DNA of 28,310 nucleotides from Bacillota bacterium. GTDB lineage: Bacteria > Bacillota_G > SHA-98 > UBA4971. Below the pieces are notes generated by a model. It was given only the letters and a program-made list of their open reading frames with translations. It was not told the origin of the DNA and ran no database searches. The translations under genes were made by a program, and so were the position numbers. The DNA is taken from positions 1-28,310 of the forward strand of contig JAAZEW010000254.1 in NCBI GenBank assembly GCA_012512055.1, given 5' to 3'. Of this stretch, positions 25,759 through 28,310 are shown one piece after another. Within the stretch, counting starts at the first letter, position 1; each line of letters begins with the position of its first letter.

Positions 25759-26023
25759 ATTCTTCGTCCCCCGCAACTTCGTAGAGAAGCCTTCTCATAC
25801 TCTTAACACTGACCTTATCTCCGATATTGAGTTTCCTGCCTCTGTGAGTCTCCACTACTCCGTTTACGAAAATACACCCTGATTGTATGAGTTCTTTGGC
25901 TTGTCCTCCGGTGCTGACAATACCTGCCCACTTCAGGAATTGGTCCAGCCTGATTGCATTTCCTCTTATTCTGACCGTGTGAGACGTGTGAGATTTAGTC
26001 TTGTCCATGTCAATACAACCCAA
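25748..26023 (-). CDS. yaaA: S4-domain protein YaaA/RlbA
   Basis: This 91-residue protein is mostly an S4 RNA-binding domain (IRLDQFLKWAGIVSTGGQAKELIQSGCIFVNGVVETHRGRKLNIGDKVSV). It is always found between dnaN and recF in Bacillota and is thought to act in ribosome assembly. The start is TTG at 26023, with GAGGG 7 nt upstream; the internal ATG at residue 6 has no Shine-Dalgarno. It lies 12 bp after dnaN and overlaps recF. Confidence 0.9.
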   Translation of the reverse strand: MGCIDMDKTKSHTSHTVRIRGNAIRLDQFLKWAGIVSTGGQAKELIQSGCIFVNGVVETHRGRKLNIGDKVSVKSMRRLLYEVAGDEEYAP

Positions 26024-26035
26024 TTTCTACCCTCT

Positions 26036-27235
26036 CTACACATTTAGTGTTACAGGCATTATCAGATAGAGAAACCCTCCTGACTGCCTGGAGTCGTCCT
26101 GTACATCAGTAATAATCATCGGACTTGTGCTTCCCGTTAGCTTAAGGGATATTTGCTCATCTTCTACAGCCTTCAAAACGTCCATAAGATATCGTGCTTT
26201 TAAAGCTATTTCTCCGTTTCCGTCCTCAATCTGAACCGCTGCAATCTGGTCCAGAGCCTTTCCGACTTGGGGTGCATTAGCGCTTACCGTAAGTATTTCG
26301 CCGGTGGCATTCAGACGAATAGTCCCAAACTCATCTTGCCCCATAATTGACACACGATCCACACTTTCCTGGAAAGCTTCCCTTTCGACAACTATCAGAG
26401 TGGTGTACTGCTGTGGAATTACCCGATCGTAGTTTGGAAACTGACCTTCAATTAGCCTACTTACCACCGTCGTTTCTCCCCACTTAAAAGCTACTTGATT
26501 TTCTGACGCATATACCTCCACTTCGGTGTCAGATCCTTGGACTATTCTTGCGACTTCGCTCAGAGTTCTGGCAGGAACGAGTAATCCTTTGTCCCTCTTC
26601 TCAGAAACACCGTCACCTGAAGGAATCCGCGTCAAAGCCAGTCTAAACGAATCAGTAGCAACAAGCCTTACTTCATCTTCATCAAATTCCATGAAAACGC
26701 CGGTTAGGAACGGCCTGGTTTCTTCAACCGCCACGCAGAAGACTGTCGTCTTAATAAAATTGGCAAGTTTCTTCCCGGTGACTTTCCACCAAGGCGTATC
26801 CGGTACTTCAGGGAACAAAGGATACTCTCCCGGCTCCATGGAATTGATTTCATATACAGCTTTCCCGCTTGAGATCGTCGCGACCCTCTTTGTAGTGTCA
26901 TACTGAATTACTACTTCTCTTTCAGGTAGTCTGCGCACTATATCCGCAAGATACTTAGCTGGAAGAACCATCTGAAAGTTGCCGGCAGATGTGACAGGAA
27001 CATACGTCTCTATCGACAACTCAAGATCTGTTCCGATTAGATGAAGCCCCTTATCAGATGTCTCAATTAACACACCTTGAAGAATAGTTAACGTGCTTCT
27101 GGGCGACACGGCCCGTTGCACTGTACCTACTCCTTTTGCGAGCAACTCCCTGTCGCAGGAAATGACATTATTCTGCATAGCGGATACAGCACCTGAGTCA
27201 AGATTTTCCCAGTCGGTATTCGGCACATTATTCAT
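26036..27235 (-). CDS. dnaN: DNA polymerase III beta subunit (sliding clamp)
   Basis: This 399-residue protein has three clamp domains; landmarks are VQRAVSPRSTLTILQGVLIE, GTDLELSIE, LVPARTLSEVARI, FPNYDRVIP and the C-terminal YLIMPVTLNV. The dimeric ring tethers DNA polymerase III and many other proteins. The ATG at 27235 is set by AAGGAGG 9 nt upstream. This leaves about 20-25 residues before the usual clamp start (here NNVISCDRELL), which is longer than the common 366-378-residue clamp. An internal ATG at residue 20 has no good ribosome binding site. Confidence 0.95.
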   Translation of the reverse strand: MNNVPNTDWENLDSGAVSAMQNNVISCDRELLAKGVGTVQRAVSPRSTLTILQGVLIETSDKGLHLIGTDLELSIETYVPVTSAGNFQMVLPAKYLADIVRRLPEREVVIQYDTTKRVATISSGKAVYEINSMEPGEYPLFPEVPDTPWWKVTGKKLANFIKTTVFCVAVEETRPFLTGVFMEFDEDEVRLVATDSFRLALTRIPSGDGVSEKRDKGLLVPARTLSEVARIVQGSDTEVEVYASENQVAFKWGETTVVSRLIEGQFPNYDRVIPQQYTTLIVVEREAFQESVDRVSIMGQDEFGTIRLNATGEILTVSANAPQVGKALDQIAAVQIEDGNGEIALKARYLMDVLKAVEDEQISLKLTGSTSPMIITDVQDDSRQSGGFLYLIMPVTLNV

Positions 27236-27331
27236 GCAGAGGTTCCTCCTTTTTGAATGGTCGAACATAAATGAATATCTATTGGAAAAGAAGCGACACT
27301 AATTTGCTGCAGTGTAATTATTTACCATATT

Positions 27332-27353
27332 TATTCCACAAGCACTACTACTA
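27332..27353 (+). other. Inverted, weaker DnaA-trio element (left arm)
   Basis: The plus strand reads a DnaA-box-like TATTCCACA (two mismatches, 27332-27340), then AGCA, then CTA three times (27345-27353), then AT-rich DNA. On the complementary strand this is TAG-TAG-TAG pointing at the AT-rich core. It is the mirror image of the right-hand element. Confidence 0.5.
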
Positions 27354-27385
27354 TACGATCTTATATATATACTTGTACAATTTCG

Positions 27386-27421
27386 TAGTAGTAGTAGTAG
27401 GGCCTGTGGATTTGTGGATAA
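27386..27421 (-). other. DnaA-trio / basal unwinding system (right arm)
   Basis: Five tandem TAG trinucleotides (27386-27400) are followed by GGCC and then two abutting DnaA boxes (27405-27421). Read on the minus strand this is box, box, GC-rich gap, then CTA repeats into AT-rich DNA. This is the arrangement described for the B. subtilis basal unwinding system, in which DnaA spreads from double-stranded boxes onto the single strand through 3'-[G/A]A[T/A]-5' trios. Confidence 0.75.
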
Positions 27422-27604
27422 CTCACTATTTTGTAAGCATATCAATTAAGTTTGCGTGTGGACAAGCATGTGGATTTTCGACACAGGTTGTCCACATAAT
27501 CCAGAGGCTGATCTATTTCGTGAAATTATGAACATAATCTCCACAAGTATTCAACACGTTGCTAACATATGGTCCACAATTGAAGTTCTCTCTGTCATCA
27601 CATA

Positions 27605-28310
27605 CTAAGTCATTTCTTTGAGCTTTGATATGATGTCTTTGACAGAGGTGGCAAGAGCATGGTCTTGTTGTATTTCATCTTGAATCTTTGAGCATGCGTG
27701 CATTACGGTAGTGTGGTCACGGCCGCCAAATTCATCTCCTATCCTGGGCAGAGATGCCTCGGTGAGCTCTCGGGAAAGGTACATAGCAACCTGCCGTGGG
27801 TACGTAATGTTTCTGGTTCTCTTTTTAGACTTAAAGTCGTCTATTGATACTCGAAAGTATTGGGCAACTGCTTGCTGCACCTGGTATATAGATACTTGTC
27901 TCGGCCTTTGTGACGGGATTAGATCTTTTAGACAATCTGCTGCTGCTGAAACCGTCATTAGACGATTATGAATTGAGCAATGAGCAGCAACCCTCGTTAG
28001 TGCTCCCTCCAATTCACGAATATTGGAACGTATTTGGTTTGCTATGTAGTCCATAACGTCGTGAGGTATATCAAGACCTTCTTGTTGAGCTTTCTTATTC
28101 AAGATAGCGATTCTGGTTTCAAGATCAGGTGGCTGAATATCAGATATTAAGCCCCATTCAAATCGAGAGCGCAAACGATCTTCAAGCGTAGGTATCTCCT
28201 TTGGAGGACGGTCACTGGAGATGACTATCTGTTTCCCTGCTTCGTGCAAGGTATTGAAAGTATGGAAAAACTCCTCCTGTGTTCGCTCCTTCTGGGCCAA
28301 GAATTGAACA
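27605..28310 (-). CDS. dnaA: Chromosomal replication initiator DnaA (C-terminal part; gene continues beyond the window)
   Basis: The last 235 codons are present. They start in the AAA+ domain at [19 protein letters not shown], just after the Walker B motif of intact DnaA, and include sensor 1 (VISSDRPP) and the box VII arginine finger region ([12 protein letters not shown]). Domain IV, the helix-turn-helix DNA-binding domain, has the signature [15 protein letters not shown] near residue 205 of the fragment. DnaA-ATP binds the boxes in the adjacent oriC, opens DNA and recruits helicase. The reading frame is open to the right edge, so the N-terminus and the dnaA promoter are not seen. Confidence 0.97.
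   Translation of the reverse strand, partial: VQFLAQKERTQEEFFHTFNTLHEAGKQIVISSDRPPKEIPTLEDRLRSRFEWGLISDIQPPDLETRIAILNKKAQQEGLDIPHDVMDYIANQIRSNIRELEGALTRVAAHCSIHNRLMTVSAAADCLKDLIPSQRPRQVSIYQVQQAVAQYFRVSIDDFKSKKRTRNITYPRQVAMYLSRELTEASLPRIGDEFGGRDHTTVMHACSKIQDEIQQDHALATSVKDIISKLKEMT

Larger units (their letters stand above)
27236..27604. other. Replication origin region (oriC) between dnaA and dnaN
   Basis: This 369-bp spacer is AT-rich and contains a cluster of DnaA boxes: perfect TGTGGATAA at 27413-27421; TGTGGATTT at 27405-27413 and 27469-27477; TGTGGACAA at 27457-27465; TTGTCCACA at 27488-27496; and looser ones at 27332-27340, 27537-27545 and 27570-27578. It lies at the position of the unwinding part (incC) of the B. 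subtilis origin. The core is an AT-rich stretch at 27354-27385 (with TTATATATATA) flanked by inverted TAG/CTA trinucleotide runs. The dnaN promoter must also lie here, but I could not pick it out with confidence. Confidence 0.85.

Overview
This window is a chromosomal segment of a bacterium that is almost certainly a member of the Bacillota (Firmicutes), probably a Clostridia- or Limnochordia-like lineage. The evidence is the gene order dnaA-dnaN-yaaA-recF-(DUF721/dciA)-remB-gyrB-gyrA followed by a ribosomal RNA operon, the RemB (DUF370) gene, the strong GGAGG-type ribosome binding sites, and a Bacillus-type boxA in the rRNA leader. The species cannot be named from the sequence alone. Nearly everything is transcribed leftwards (minus strand), away from the replication origin at the right-hand end.

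Right-hand third (about 16.9-28.3 kb): the origin and replication block. The C-terminal 235 residues of DnaA lie at the right edge. The dnaA-dnaN spacer carries a DnaA-box cluster, and next to it are runs of TAG trinucleotides that match the DnaA-trio element of a basal unwinding system. A second, weaker and inverted copy of this arrangement faces the first across an AT-rich core. Then come dnaN, yaaA (S4 domain), recF, a DUF721/DciA-like gene, remB, a promoter with a 27-bp palindrome in the gyrB leader, gyrB and gyrA. After gyrA come an archease gene and rtcB, which together form an RNA ligation/repair pair.

Middle (about 12.6-16.9 kb): plus-strand genes for an IclR-family regulator, a tandem HD / HD-GYP protein (likely cyclic-di-GMP phosphodiesterase), and a small single-pass membrane protein whose Shine-Dalgarno sequence lies inside a strong hairpin. 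A minus-strand gene encodes a membrane-anchored or secreted HExxH metallopeptidase, and its 3' end overlaps the 3' end of the IclR gene.

Left-hand part (0.2-12.6 kb): a ten-gene minus-strand operon for uptake and breakdown of an unidentified sugar acid or sugar. In order of transcription it encodes a fumarate-reductase-like flavoprotein, KDPG aldolase, KDG kinase, a complete ribose/galactose-type ABC importer (binding protein, double ATPase, two different permeases), a zinc alcohol dehydrogenase, a PreA-like flavin/iron-sulphur protein and a sodium:solute symporter. The IclR regulator is divergent, and two operator-like palindromes of the form GCAAC-N3-GTTGC, 99 bp apart, lie in the shared control region. 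The kinase and aldolase show that the pathway ends as KDG -> KDPG -> pyruvate + glyceraldehyde 3-phosphate. No dehydratase that would make KDG is present, and the two redox proteins have no assigned role, so the upper pathway is unknown.

Far left edge: a near-consensus sigma-A promoter, leader hairpins and boxA lead into the first ~17 nt of a 16S rRNA gene that continues outside the window. No insertion sequences, CRISPR arrays, tRNAs or phage genes were seen.
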